A model generated the notes under the pieces. The model was not told where the DNA came from. It did no database searches and worked only from the letters and a program-made list of their open reading frames with translations. Position numbers and translations under genes: made by a program. DNA of 64,000 nt from Ceratopteris richardii (Eukaryota > Streptophyta > Polypodiopsida > Polypodiales > Pteridaceae). Shown one piece after another: positions 45,640 through 59,467 of this stretch. The DNA is taken from NCBI GenBank assembly GCA_020310875.1, contig CM035441.1, positions 90,222,495 to 90,286,494 on the forward strand, in the 5' to 3' direction. The first letter of the stretch is position 1. The number at the start of each line of letters is the position of its first letter.

Positions 45640-47560
45640 CCCATGTACCTGAAATATTTGTTTAACTTGATAAAAAGTGTGGAAGACTAAGGTACTCATG
45701 TGCAATGACTTCAAAGACACTTTTATATACTTAGGAGAAATAGAATTTGAAACATGTACAGTAAGAGACAAACACTTGGGGGAGCAAATATAATACGAAG
45801 AAGATTATATTAATCATTTGGGATATACAAAAATTCCTCTAAACAAGAGATTTTACAAATGTTAAGGGTTATTCCCCCCTAATCCTTCTAGGTAGTTTCA
45901 TATCTTTATCTTGTATTGTCACTATCTTTGCATGGATAGCACACACGTTAGTGTCCTCCAACACAGAGATTGGATACCCCTCTATAGCTTCTTAGAAGGC
46001 CCCAATGGCTATCCCTTCAATACAAAGTCTAGTGCAATAGATGTGGTTCTCTTCCTTCACAACTCTTGCAAATGACGTTCATAGAATAAGAGGCTCGACA
46101 GAATTTTGATAATGTTGAAACTCTACAAAGGCTCTGGTTTGCTTTCTGTGCCTTAGCAATGATCTTGCATTTGGAGGGATGTTGGGTTTTGGTCATTGTG
46201 GTCTATGACATGGTTGATAGTTCTCCTCTTTTCTTGAAGCATGCCCAGATGGTCCTATCTCATCATTTACCTGCACTACTTGACTTTCCTCTCTTTCTTC
46301 ATTGGTTGGTCTTTTTCCTTGTCATATGGGGAGTGTCTTTCCTCGTTGTGTTAATCTATGGTTCACCACGATATGATCATGCTTCCATTGCGGCTCATTA
46401 ACACTTTCTTCATCCGAGGAAGTCCATAAATTTGATGTTGTCTCCAATACAAATTTTCTGCATCCATTTTGTTTGGGACTTGCCTTGAATGATGTCTTAG
46501 GTGGGGGGCTCATCATCAGATATAGAAGAGGAATGTTGCATTTCTTGTGTTACATCTCTCTCTTATTGTGAAGATTCATTCCCCCATGATGGAATGTTCT
46601 TAGAGTGTGTCCCTACACCGAAGGTTCATCTAGAAGAGTGGCTTGTGGTTAGATGCTTCTTGTGGGGTGCCATCCATGGTGGGCACTGAGTACCTTGCAC
46701 ATGGATAGGGTAGATGACATGATCATTTCTAGAAATTTTCTTTGTGCATGCCATTCTCTTAAGATGTAAAGTTGTAAAATGAAGAACGACACCTTCATTT
46801 ATGGCCTTTCACTTAAGATTTGTCCTATTCACATCTAAATGGATAGAAATTAGTTTTAAAACATTAAAAGAACTTTCCAAAAAACATTGAGAATTTATTT
46901 GAACAGAAAGGAGTTATTAAAACCTTGAAAAAGGTTTTGATAAGAAATAATGCATTTTGAGAGTCTAGAAACTACTTCCAAGCAGAACCCTCGTCGAATC
47001 TTTGTGCATGCCATTGGGCATGATCTAGCGGTCCTATTGATGACATCCACTTCTCTCTTGCAATATCATGTTGTATCTTTCTTGAACTCTTTTCTATTCA
47101 TGACTCACATGCTCATTCCATTGCATATTTTCTAGTGAATATTGTCCAAAAAAACTAGTTGAAAATTTCTCTAAATAGTTTGATTGTAGTAGACCACCCC
47201 CATGATAAGTTTATTTAAAGTAAACACCTCTAGCCCTATAATGTGACTTCTTCATTCCTTGTGTACTAAAAATTCCCAATGATCCATATCGATTCATAAA
47301 ATGTGCTCCATGTGCAAAAAGAATATGCTATGGTCTTGTCAATAAGATATTCATGTGGTATTTAAGACCAAATCGAAAATGTAAGGAAAACTTACTATGT
47401 AATGTGTAATGTTGCTTTCTCCCCATGATAGGGTGAGTGATTGTGTAAACTCCTTCAAACAATGATTCTTATTGTGAATCATTAGTGGAAACCAACCCCA
47501 TCAAATGTAAAAATTGATCTAGCGATGACCAAACCTTCTTTTGCTTATTAATGAGATCAA
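45640..47560. other. Region without recognisable genes
   Basis: Scattered short open frames, none with recognisable motifs. No repeat pair seen. Confidence 0.4.
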
Positions 47561-47561
47561 C

Positions 47562-48047
47562 CTAACTATCATTGTCTGCTCTAATCGACCAGAGGTCTTT
47601 CCAAAGCTCCCATTTCCTATCATCTTGACTATTCAGATCTCTTTTAAAGAAACATCCTTCCTTCTTCCTAGTCACTGAAACTTGTAAAATCTCTTGAGAC
47701 TCACCATACTTCTTAACAACTAAAGATACATGGCCACCATGACAACCAATAGAATTTAGAAGATCTTCTACTTTTTGGATTCCTATTGTAGACCTCTCTA
47801 GTAGTTTCATTGCAAATGCATATTAAACATGGAGCTCCAAATGCCTATCAAAGATCCGGATGAAGGCATGCAAAGTACAAAAGTGAACATTGACTAATGG
47901 AAATGGAATAATGGGGTTCCAATCATTGCTTATTTTATCAAGAGTGGGTTCTTCTATCATTGGACACCTAAAAAGTGATATCTTCCATTCCCTATGATTC
48001 CATGAGTGTATGTCATCAATTTCTTTAGAGTCATCAACTCTCATCAA
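47562..48047 (-). pseudogene. Unknown protein, coding remnant
   Basis: One minus-strand frame from 48047 to 47562 with a single TAA between two open parts. It reads WNPIIPFPLVNVHFCTLHAF, RIFDRHLELH, then after the stop LLERSTIGIQKVEDLLNSIG, CHGGHVSLVVKK and DRKWELWKDLW. The LHAFIRIFDR wording reminds me of transposon-associated proteins in non-seed plants and invertebrates, but I cannot name the family. Probably the C-terminal part of a gene whose upstream pieces lie at 48206-49133. Confidence 0.4.
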
Positions 48048-48205
48048 TGCCCTTGCAGGTTTAAAATGTCACTTAGATCCTTTGTAACCTTGTGTGCAAT
48101 ATGGCAAGGATAGAGAGAAGATGCTGTTGTTTATAACCTAACATGCATTTTATACACTTAAGGTCTCCACCTAAATGGCATTCTACCTCAAAATCACTAT
48201 ATCAC

Positions 48206-49133
48206 CTATAGAAAGCTTTTGCCCATGTATTTGAGAAGAGAGATTACTTCTATAATCCATGGAGTCCTATTGAAAATCCATGAAATAGCATTGTTTTTTT
48301 CGTTGGTAACTTCTATAGGACCTAACCACAAGATATCTCTCTCTAATTGCACACTATAAGTAAAACAAGAAGTGGCTCTTAAAGTTTCATCACTCATTGT
48401 ATGGTCCGTAAATTCATTCATTAGCATCACACTCAACCTTTCGAATCGCCGACCCGTTATAATTTGGCACTCATCAAGATTTAGTATGAACTTTAACTTA
48501 TCATTACAGTCTACACATAACAGGAAACATTACCTTAATATGGCACTTGAATGCACTACAACGTCAAGACCAAATAAAATTTAGTAGGCGTACATTTGAA
48601 TGTTGAACTATAAAAGTGAACCATTGGTTTTTGAACCTTTTGAAGGTCCACAGATATATTGTTGAATTTAGTGTAAGTAAATCATTGTGTAGATAGCATC
48701 TTTGATTGCTTCTTTGGAGTATTTGGATGATAAATAGAGGTAGCCATAGTGTCTTCTATGAATAAATATTGTCCAATCGTACAAGTTACATCCTCATTAG
48801 AAGTTTTTCTCATTATAGACACTTTATATGGGCATGGAAATGTATTTTGAGAAATACCTTGTGCTTGTGAGGCTTGCTTCAGAAGAGTGTACATTGTAGT
48901 ATACCCATTTCTATGAATTCCCGATTCATCACATCTTGCTTGCACATCTTGCACTTTGATAAGTTTTTTAACTTCTCTGAAAAATCAGCTTCAGCAACAA
49001 CTCTAATGCACATTCCTATGGGTGTGTCTATAGGAGAAGTGATTTCTTTGCTATTTATACAACTATTCATTAGCCTGAACTGGTCTTGTGTTGTTGATGA
49101 AGCACTTATGTCTTGAATAAATGACCCACACAA
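48206..49133 (-). pseudogene. Unknown protein, upstream remnants
   Basis: Three overlapping minus-strand open stretches (49133-48879, 48954-48682, 48436-48206) in different phases. One contains FSEKLKNLSKCKMCKQDVMN (paired cysteines, C-X2-C) and another TCTIGQYLFIEDTMATSIYH. Frameshifts join them. Likely the same broken gene as 47562-48047; unrecognised. Confidence 0.35.
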
Positions 49134-49186
49134 TGAAAGCTTCTAGTACAAACCTTCATTAAAACATATAAAAGTAAAACAAAACA

Positions 49187-50637
49187 CTCACCTTGTTGCA
49201 TATATATGTTGTTTATGTGCCCCACCATCTACTAAGAGAGCTTCAAAGAATGACAATGCTCTTTTCCTATATCTCATATCAAGCGGAGTCTCTTTTCAAC
49301 TGCTCGAGATTGGCATTTAACTTTGCAATTGTGCTTTCCTTTGCTTCCATATCCTATTCAAAATTTGCAAGTTGTTTTTGTAAAGATATGATTATGACTT
49401 CTAAAGTGACCACGCTCATATGATGGAGTTGATATTTTTGGAACCAATACTTAGGAGTAGCATGCGAATGTGTATATAATCACTTGTTTAATCTAATACT
49501 CTAGCTTCACTAGCACCAATGGACTCAAGTAAAGTTGGGAGGTTATGGAATGTTGGATGGTAAGAAGATATTGGATCAGAAGGATATAGTGAACCATGAG
49601 TCCAAAGATCAATACTCTTTTCTCTAGTTGCATGACATTTGTTTTGAGAATCGACATCATTGTTGCATTGTGTATTTGGATTAAACTCTCTGAGCACATC
49701 AACATGGATACTTGTTGATGCAAGAGCATGAGGACATTCTAGTGTGAATTTTGTAATTCATATCAACCCATCTTTGGTAATGACCAAGAATATCAAAAAC
49801 AAAGTTGAAAACTGCTTGAAAAGCACTCTAAAGCATTTGTTTTGCTCCAAAAATTTGTTTCTTGTATGTGTATAGGATAAATTGTACTTTTCCACTTTGT
49901 ATGGCTGAAAATTGTGAATTTTGAAAAAGGTCATTTTTTGGGGAAAGCATAATCGTAGATTTGATGATGTGGCACTTACTTCTGGAGGGAACATGAAAAT
50001 TATAATTATTCTAAAAAGAGACTTTAAAAAAACTAAAAAATGAGTCCTAAAAAGTGACTTCTAAGATGTATATTAAAAAATAGGCCTTTTTGAGCTAATA
50101 TACACTAGAAAAGAGACTTAAAAAAAACATTTTTCTTATTCAAATACATGCACGAGTTTGATGATGTGGAAAGAACATTCTCTTGCTTTCTTACTATAAG
50201 AAGAAATAGAGGGGCTTGGTAAAGCTTAAAAAACACCTACTTCAACCTACTAAAAAGTGTCTTACTAAATGCTTTTTGTGCCCTTAAACAAGAATATAAT
50301 TAAGCTTAATCCCTATATAGTTAGGGATCCTTACTAGATGCAAGGTTCATTTTTTTCCCTAATGGCAAGTATCTTCATGTAGATTGATATGTAGACTTGA
50401 ACTATGAGGCTTGTTACTACGAGTTTCTCGCATCCTTATCCAAAGTCTTAATATAGATTTTAATGAACACAATGTAACACCCTTCTAAGTTTCCCAGTTT
50501 TTAATGTCAAAGATTGAAGTGCATTTCTTGCTAAATGAGACTTTTAGTTTGGAAGAACGTCCAACTTCTCTTTTGGTGTTGAGCATAATGGTCTCATGCA
50601 CATCAATGGATAGTCCTCAACTATGGATGATGATATA
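49187..50637. other. Spacer with two blocks shared with 18960-19201
   Basis: 49187-49316 and 50505-50637 match the two halves of 18960-19201. Between them lie AT-rich sequence and a minus-strand open stretch at 49488-49729 of unknown nature, so the other locus has lost about 1.2 kb or this one has gained it. Confidence 0.6.
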
Positions 50638-52257
50638 TGTTGAAAATCAAGCTTTGAAGAAGGCCAAATAATCTCTTTTATGATGTTTGTCCAGTATTAT
50701 TCTCGTCGTTTTCCGGTGGCTTTCACGTATTGTTCCGGTGATTTTGCGGTATTATTTTGGTAGGCTAAAAGTCTTAGGGATTATGGAGTCTGGTGTTATT
50801 CCTCTATTTTTCTTCTCTTTCTCTAGTATCCTTCTCATGGCCTAAAAGTCTCAGGAAACATGGAGTTTTGTGTCTTTTCCGGTAGTCCAGTAGTCGGAGA
50901 GTCAGGTGGTCGAGTATGTTCTGCCACAAAAGAGTTTTGAATATTTGCCTAAACCATAGCTTAAGTCTTAGAGGCATAGATGATAAGGAACTATTAACTA
51001 GAGGCCCTATATCATGAATTTTAGCTATCAAGAAGCCTCAACAACTTTCCTAAATTATAGCTTACTAGAAATAATAAAGTGGTTGATTGGGAGATTCTTT
51101 CAAAATTGTAAGAGCACTTTTGGCAGCCTATATATGTATGACCCAAGTCAAGAAAATGATAAGATGACCTCTAATCTCTTCCTAGAGTTAGGATAGAGCG
51201 TAAGAAAGTTTCTATATGCAGCCCCTCTTGCTTAGCTACTCAATTTTGATAGCTTACTCTTCTCTGTAGTTAACCATTGCTAATTATCTCTCTGAGGAGT
51301 GAGTTAGTTTCTTGCAATATTTGTTTTCGCTATAACTCCTTCTTTTGGTATCAATTTCAAGTGATTCCACTTGCATTTGAATGCCTAGAGAGTCTATTTA
51401 ATATTTTGTGGGTTTTATGACTATGCTTCAAGTGATCTTTGACTAAATTTGTAAAAAATGAAGGTGTATCATAGCACATAGGTAGACAGTAGTTCCAACA
51501 ACTAGTCTAATTTGCATTAAAGGCAAAACAGTGACTCAGGGTCACTATGGAAAATAACTTGTGAGGGCCTAAACTCTTCCAAAGCTACATAGGGATGTTA
51601 ACTCATTCCCCCAACAATGGTATATGAGCACTTCAAAGCATTTAAGATTCTTGAAGGAAGTCAATGCAACTATCTAAAGCTAGTAAAGCTCTTAGGAAAG
51701 GATTTCTAAGAGATCGGTGAACTACATCAGTATTCAGAATTGGACCTTGAAGCTTGCAGCCAATTCCTCAACACATGGGAAGGAAGAAAGCTATAAGAAG
51801 ATAATCATTTTGAACTTTTCCTACTCTGTTACACTAAAAAAGGCTTAGGAAGCATAGAATCTTAAGCAATGGTTGTGTATGCTACCCAAATAGAGAAGTT
51901 GGAGAAAGGAAACTACCAACCATGGGGATTTCGGGTTAGCCATTTCTTCATGGGAAAAGGACTAAGGGGATTAGTTAGTGGAGTTGAGCCTAGGCCTCAA
52001 TATGGAGAGCCACTCACTCAAGCCCAAGAAAAGGAAGTGGACAAGTGGATTCAAAGAGATAAAAGAGTTATAATCATCTTATCTCAACACATTAGTAATA
52101 GCATGATTGGACATATCCAAGAATTGGACTCATCCAAGAAAGTGTGGGAGGCCTTGGAGAGATTATACTCCACCTCCACAAAGGCACGAAAGATTCAGCT
52201 CAGGAATGAGTTGAACAACTTAGGAAAGCCTTTAAATAGTAGCATCAATGATTATAA
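50638..52257 (+). mobile_element. Truncated copia relic (copia-3), same family as copia-2
   Basis: The LTR 50638-51616 (TGTTGAAAATCAAGC to CCCCCAACA) aligns with the copia-2 LTRs. A primer-site-like TGGTATATGAGC and a gag start follow. The element is cut at 52257 by the LTR of element G, and its remainder is not found to the right of the nest. Confidence 0.88.
51869..52257 (+). pseudogene. Gag N-terminal fragment of copia-3
   Basis: Open from MVVYATQIEKLEKGNYQPWG through VIIILSQHISNSMIGHIQEL and ARKIQLRNELNNL, about 130 residues of copia Gag. It stops being Gag at SSINDYN, where element G begins; the open frame that runs on to 52390 is LTR sequence. Confidence 0.92.
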
Positions 52258-54654
52258 TGTTGGCTATGAGATTTGGCATGAGCCTCCTCTACACAAGGGG
52301 GGTATCTTATCCTTTGCACATATCCATTTTGATTGGCCTATGAGCCACATGAAGTTGTATAAAGAAACATCTTTTGGAATGAGAAAGTAAGGCATATTTT
52401 TATTGTCTTATCAATGCATATGTGTGTATAGGAGAGAACCTTATCTCCCTCCTATGTTTGTCTCTCTGGTGCATGTATCCCTGTCTAGATCTTTCTCCTA
52501 TTTGTCTTCCACACTTGCTGTGTTGAAGTAGTGAACTTCAAGAGGTGGTATTAGAGCTTCTAGGACATGAAACATGCAACATTTAGCTCCTTCAACCATT
52601 CTGAGGTACAGACATTCAAGATTTTGAAATGTCCCCAAAGTATATCTTTAGCAAAAGAATCATCAAGCATCAAGTCTCAAAGAAAGAATGGATACTTCCA
52701 ACCAGCACCATGTGAATGTAGAGTTGCAAAAGTGGTCCAAGAGATGATTTGCAAGAGCACGCAAGATGCATGAAGGAGCCTTGCACCACTAATGCAAAAT
52801 CCTCAAATGGAGAAAAGAGGGGGACAAGATACTGATAGAAAGGGCTCCGTGTGAAGCAGTAAGAGCCTCTACCTTTCTTGGCCTTCCTTCCTTACAATAA
52901 GGAGACACAACTAGACTCTGTCTCCAATCTCGGATCTATACATGTTCATACAACATAGAGATGGTTCCTTCTCTTTTACAGAGGCAAAGAGTGCTCCGAT
53001 AGTTTCATAGGTAAAAGGGAGCAAGATAGTAGAGCGAATGCTATATCATTATGTGTCCAATATATGTCATCACTGACACTAAATGAATAATGGATGAAGC
53101 ATGAGTAGTCTGGTTCCATCCTTGCGAGTAGCAATAGTCACTTTCACCTTCAACATTTTTTATGTCCCATGGATGAGTGATCCTTTTGTTGCTATGTATG
53201 GTGTAGGTTTATATATGCACTCCAAAGAATCGAGCAATATCTGCCAAAGCTAAGGCTCAGACCAAATGCTGCCTAGCTTTATCCAACAAGCATGAGTACT
53301 TATTAGAGTGTTGGAAAACAAGCTATCATGCTCCATTCCTATAGATGCGACTTTTCTTATCAATGATTTCTTGAGGAGAATTTTTATATATATGGTAAGA
53401 CTACATACTCACACAAGGTATTGAAGCTTTGTTCTAGTAGTGTTTATGCCCAGAGGAGAATGAGTCCTCCCATCCCCTTCAATAGTTCTATTTTTGAAGT
53501 GTTTTAGAGGAGCAAAACGATCAACACTATCAAGTTCACTGATTTGAATTTTTTGTAAGCTAATGCTACTAGTTGATGTGTCAAAAGTTTGGATAAAACT
53601 TAGTTAAAATAATTGAATCTACCATTTCTTGAGTGTTTGAATGGCCACACACTCTACAAGGTTCGAGTTCATATTCGATGTTCCATATGTAGAAGAGTCC
53701 CTTGAATTTCCATGGAAATATGAGCCTTGTGGTTGCGCATATATTTTCCTTTATTATGGCAAGCTCAAGTATGAATCCCAATGTGTTTTTAGACCTTACA
53801 AATGTTATTAGGATGGTTAAAAATACTTAGTGACAAAAAATATTCCAAAGAATAATAACTCATTTTTGAGATGATCATAAGGTTCTTTCAGAACATCATT
53901 ATTTAAAAGCTTTTAGTGCTTTGTAATAACTCCTACACATGTAGTTCTACGCTCGAGATCTTCAATTTATTTAAGGTATGCGAATTAGACACCCTCTCAT
54001 GTTGAGAGAAGGACCTTTCCCATATTATTTTCTAGTATTTTTGTATCTTTAATTTTTCCTCAATTGCCTACAATAAAGTTGAGAATGGCAACCAAGTAAA
54101 AGACAAACAAAAAAGCAAGGGAGAAAAGATAATGGAGACAATAAAAATCTACAACAATGACTACAACATCAACAACAACACTCACAATGACAACAGGGCA
54201 ATGTCACAAGCCACCCTTCAATTCTTTTGTACCACCCTACTTTGTCCTAGGGAAGGAAAATATGCATGTACCACCCTAGAATGAGCAAAAGATATAAAAT
54301 ACATTGTTCCACACATTAATTTGAGAGAAGGAAGCCAAAATATTGTACTACTCTCTTTTATACCTGGGAAGGATCTTTACCACTCATCTTATGTAGGGAA
54401 GGAATAGTAACCACAAACAATCTATGCATTATCAAGCTCAAGGGGGGGATTCTTTGCTATGAGCTTTTGTAAGAACCTCCTGTACACAAGGGGGATATAT
54501 TATCCTTTCCACATATACTTTTTTATTGGCCCAACACGCACATGAAGTTGTATAAAGAAAAATATTTTGGAATGAATAATTAAGGCATATTTTTATCGTC
54601 CTATCTATGCATATGTGTGTGTAGGAGAGAACCTTATCTCCCTCATATGTTTCT

Positions 54655-55372
54655 TGTTAGTATATGATCAATGTCTACCCCTCATGATTGTATGCACATT
54701 TTGTAAGGCCCCCTTTATGAGGAGAAGCCAAGCGTGCATTACCCAATTGATGGGAATCCCAACTTGAATGTTGGATGAAGGTCATATTGGACCATGTAAG
54801 GTATTATAAGGAAAGGGAGTTACCAGGGTCCCCAATTGTGGGGTCCGGGGCAGCGGTGAGCAACCCCGGCTGGGGGGTCCAAGGGGGGCTGCGGGCCCCC
54901 TGGCTGGGGGGTCCTAGGGGGCCAGCGGGCCCCCTGGTGGGGGTCCGGGGGCAGCACCCCCGGCACGACGGTAAAGGGAATATTCCATGGAATATTCCCT
55001 GTCGGAGTCAAAAATCATTTATATTTGTTAGGTCGGTTCAACAAGTCTAAGCCGTGTATGGCAATTACGCGGGCGGTGGCCGCCCACGCTCTACTGCCCA
55101 TGTATAGCCGTCCATGGCAGGCCACCCATGATCCTATATATACATGACTTCTGCACTACCTAAGACACTGAGTTGAGCCAGCATACCTCTACCTTGTATC
55201 TCCCTATCTAGAGTTGTCTAGATCACCATTTAAGCTCTACCTTGAGAGCGCACGGGTGGACAACGCCATCATCTTTGTACTTGCTGCTAGTAGAAAATTG
55301 TTGAGATTCTCCTATATCTGTTATCTTCTCTGCTATTGCTCCTGTGTTATATTGCGTAACTATTGTCTTACA
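54655..55372 (+). repeat. 5' LTR of copia-4
   Basis: 718 bp. Unusual for this window in carrying a strongly G/C-rich island (about 54830-54975) with GGGGGTCC/GGGCCCCCTGG repeats, followed by a 24-bp palindrome centred on CCATGG (54977-55000). The TATA-like CTATATATACATG lies at about 55132. Confidence 0.95.
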
Positions 55373-55385
55373 TGGTATCAGAGCT
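55373..55385 (+). promoter_or_regulatory. Primer binding site of copia-4
   Basis: TGGTATCAGAGCT directly after the 5' LTR; initiator tRNA-Met type. Confidence 0.93.
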
Positions 55386-55467
55386 GTAAGGTTCGAATAG
55401 CTTGAGAAGTATCATTATTTTAGCCTACTAGCAGACTAGAATATCAGTAGATTATTCAAGTGATTAC

Positions 55468-58400
55468 ATGATGGCTTCATCGTCGAACACTAGTCTTGGT
55501 GCTTCAGCTAATGTTAATGCTGCACCTATTCGAATTCGTCCACCTGCATTCACTAAAGGGAAGCTGGATGGAACCAACTATACACTCTGGAAGTTCAAAA
55601 TTTCTGCAATTTTGGACTCCTATGAATTACTTGACACTGTCATGGGACCGATGGGATTGGATCCAGAGCCTATCCCAGTTGAAGATCCAGCAAATTCAAG
55701 ATTGATGATTTAGCCAGATCCAGATCTTCTACGAGCTTGGAAGAGGCGGAATGCTGATGCATTATGTGCGATTGTCACTAGTGTAAGTGATTCTGTGCTT
55801 ACTTTAGTTCAACATACTACTAAAGCACATGAGGCTTGGGGCATATTGGCTCGACAATATGAGACCAAGAACCACACTAGGATACAGAATTTAGAAAATC
55901 AGTTGGCAAATGAAAAGCATTCTGATTCTGAAAAGGCTGAAGATTTTATCAAACGGATAAAGCATCTTCAAGATCAATTGGCTGCAGTTGGCATTGTTAT
56001 AACACCAGAAGAGCTGGCTCGAAGATCTGTACGTGTTCTTCCAGCAAAGTATGATGGATTAGTAACAGCCCTTAACACTCAGGTAAGGCCAAATCCTCTT
56101 ACATTGAAGAGTTTTGTGCCATGCTTTTAGAAGAAGAGATGCGGCTGAAGAATCGGCAAAGTACAACTGATGCTGCATTCTCAGCAAATGCAAAAGGTAA
56201 AGGCTCTTCAGAGGGATCAAAGAAGAAGCCAAAGAAGAAAAAGTTCACAGGAAGTTGCTTCTATTGTGAAAAGAAAGGCCATGCCATCAAGGATTGCAGA
56301 AAGAAGCAAGCTGATGAACGGAATGGGATTGTAAAATCATCATGGAAGAACAAAGAGTCTGCAAACAACACAGAGCTGGAACTTTGGGTAGCTATTGAAG
56401 AGGTATGTTCATCTGCTCAAGCTCGTGTTGATGAGCCATGGATTTTAGATAGTGGAGCTTCTCGCCATATGACTAGTAAAAAGGATTGGTATAGTTCCCT
56501 AGTGCCTTTGCGGGAATCCATCAATGTAGTGGTGGGAAATGACTCCAAGTGTCCAGCTGAAGGAACTGGAACCATCTCTTTTATCACTTCTCCAGGTGTT
56601 GAGAAAAAGTTATCCGATGTTCTCTATGTACCTACACTCAAAAGAAATTTGTTGTCAGTTTCTGCAATAACAGATCGAGGACTCGAAGTTCACTTCAATA
56701 AGAGTGGTGCGGAAATCATGGATTCATCAGGTAATGTTGTAGGTAAAGGCATACGACGGGATAACTTGTATGAGTTAAGTGCTTTAACTGCTACAGAAGA
56801 TAAAGATGTAAGCAGGTTATGGCACCAACGATTTGGGCATCTCCGATTTGCAGTTTTGAAGGAGATGCAACGAACAGGGATGGTTGCTCATTTGCCTGCA
56901 TTTTCAGAGTTGCAGGAACCTTGTGAAGCTTGTATGATGGGCAAGCAACAATGAAAGGCATTTCCAAGAGAGACCAGCAATCGATCTCAAGCTCCTCTAG
57001 AGTTGGTACATGCTGATCTCTGCGGTAAAATGTCTACACCTGCTTTAGGAGGATCTTTCTACTTCTTGCTGTTAGTCGACGATTATAGTAGAAAGATGTG
57101 GGTTTATTTCATTCGAGAGAAGGCTGATGCTTTTGAAAAATTTAAAACGTGGCATAAGTATGTAGAAAATGAATCAGGAAGGAAACTCAAGAAATTTAGA
57201 ACAGATAGAGGAGGTGAATTCTTGTCAACAGAATTCAACAATTACTGTAAGGAGCATGGTGTGAAAAGGCAACTTACCACAGCTCATACACCCCAACAAA
57301 ATGGCGTTGTTGAGCGCAGGAATAGGACAGTAGTTGAAATGGCTCGTTGTATGTTGAAGGCTCAAGACATGCCTGATTCATTCTGGGCGGAAGCAGTCAA
57401 TACAACAGTCTACATCCTCAATCGAAGCTACACAAAAGCATTGAAGGGGATGACTCCTCAAGAAGCATATTCTGGTAAAAAGCCTTCAGTTTTGCATTTC
57501 AGAATTTTTGGTTGTTTCTGTTATGCACATATTCCTGATTCAACAAGATCAAAGTTGGATTCAAAAAGCAAAAAGTGTGTCTTCCTAGGATATAGTGAAG
57601 AGTCTAAAGCATACAGGTTATGGGATCCTGAGGCAAGGAAGATTTTTGTCAGCCGAGATGTGGTGTTTGATGAACGACCACACTTAGTAGAAGATAAGGT
57701 AAATCTACTATCTCATCAAACGGAGAAATATCTCACCTTGTGCCTATCAAAAGACAGGGTAAAGTTGAGGAGGAGGAAACATCTGATGGAGAAATTTCCT
57801 CAATAAAAAGCCAACGAGTTGTAGCTGCACAGCGTAAGCCACTACCGAAGTGGGCACAACAGCTCTTTGATGATCACAATCCACATGTAGATGTACCAGA
57901 ATCATCATCAGATGGATTACGAAGATCAAAGAGAATAGAGGAGCAAAGAAGAGCCTCAGAACACATTGTCAACATGGCTCTAATGGCAGATATCATGGGT
58001 TCGATAAAGGAACCTACCACCATTGAAGAAGCCATTGATGATCCAGGTTGGAGAGCGGCAATGCAGTCTGAGTATGATAGTATACTCAAAAATGATACAT
58101 GGGATCTAGTCGACTTGCCGCCAAAGAAGAAGATTGAAGGGTTTGATGTTCAAGAAACTTTTGCACCAACAGCACACATGACAACTATTCGGACGTACTT
58201 GCAGTAGCTGCACAAAAGTCCTGGCCTATTTTCCAGATGGATGTCAAATCTGCATTTTTGAATGGTCACCTCAAGGAGGAGGTATATGTATCTCAACCAC
58301 CAGGTTTTGAGGTGCCCAATTCAGAAAATAAAGTTTGCAGGTTGAAGAAAGCTTTATATGGACTTAAGCAAGCTCCACGAGCTTGGTACCAACGAATAGA

Positions 58401-59439
58401 TCATTTTTTCAAAAATATGGGTTTTGAAAGAAGTACTTCTGATGCTAACTTGTATGTAACGAAAAGGGATAGCAAGCTAGTTGTTGTCATTGTATATGTA
58501 CATGATTTGATCATTACAGGAGATCATCAGGAACTCATCAATCAAACTCGGATCAGCTTGGGAACTGAGTTTGAAATGACAGACTTAGGTCTACTCCATT
58601 TTTGTCTGGGAATTGAAGTATGGCAAACGAAGGATGGCATTTTCATTTCACAACAAAAATATTCCAAAGAAATTCTCAAGGCATTTGGAATGATGGACTG
58701 CAAACCAATTAGCACACCTATGGAGGCAAATCATAAGCTATCTATGGATGATAACATGCCTGATGTAGATGCTAAGAAGTATAGGAAGCTCGTTGGAAGT
58801 CTTATTTTTCTGTGCAACACTAGACCAGACATTTGCTATGCTGTTGGAGTGTTAAGCAGGTTTTCCAACAAACCTAAGGAGAGTCACTGGAATGCTGGTA
58901 TGCGAATTCTAAGGTACATTGCAGGAACCTTGGATTTTGGTATTTTGTATACCACAGGTGATACACTCCAAGGATATTGTGACTCAGATTGGGCTGGAGA
59001 TTGTGATTCTAGAAAATCAGTTTCTGGATATTGTTTCTCACTTGGTTCAGGAATATTTTCTTGGGTAAGTAGGAAGCAACCAACTCTCGCACTCTCCTCC
59101 ACTGAAGCAGAGTACAAAGCAGCTTGTTTTGCTTCTTGTGAGGCAGTCTGGTTAAGGAGAATTCTTGCAGATCTAGGCTTTCCATCAAATATGCCAACTG
59201 TACTCAAGTGTGATAATCAAAGTTGTATGGCTATTGCAAAGAACCCAGTATTTCATGCTCGCACCAAGCACATAGAAGTACAGTACCATTACATTCGTGA
59301 GCTAATTGAAGATGAAATTGTGGAGCTAGAATATTGCCCAACAGAGGCAAATTGTGCTGACATATTCACTAAAGCACTTGGAAGAGAGCAGCTCAACAAG
59401 CATCTTCAACAGATCGGCATAGGACCGAGACCTACTTGA
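55468..59439 (+). pseudogene. Gag-pol of copia-4 with several inactivating lesions
   Basis: Gag starts at 55468 (KLDGTNYTLWKFKI). Order: Gag, zinc knuckle CFYCEKKGHAIKDC (about 56257-56298), protease ILDSGASRHMT (about 56440), integrase zinc site LWHQRFGHLRF (56818) and core (VHADLCG, DDYSRK, KFRTDRGGEF, PQQNGVVERRN; 57003-57330), reverse transcriptase (58030-58800) and RNase H ([16 protein letters not shown]; 58970-59200). Lesions: TAG at 55711, a one-base loss near 56107, TGA at 56952, a frameshift near 57700, a deletion of about 30 codons in RT near 58140, and another small frameshift near 58193. The RT motif YVDD reads YVHD (codon 58501), so polymerase activity would be lost even without the breaks. 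Confidence 0.95.
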
Positions 59440-59467
59440 TTTATCATCGGTAAACATTGAGGGGGGG

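Noticed and set aside
54775-55050. Gly/Pro-rich open frame in the copia-4 LTR
   Set aside because: It comes from the G/C-rich LTR island, recurs in the other LTR with a length change, and has no protein features.
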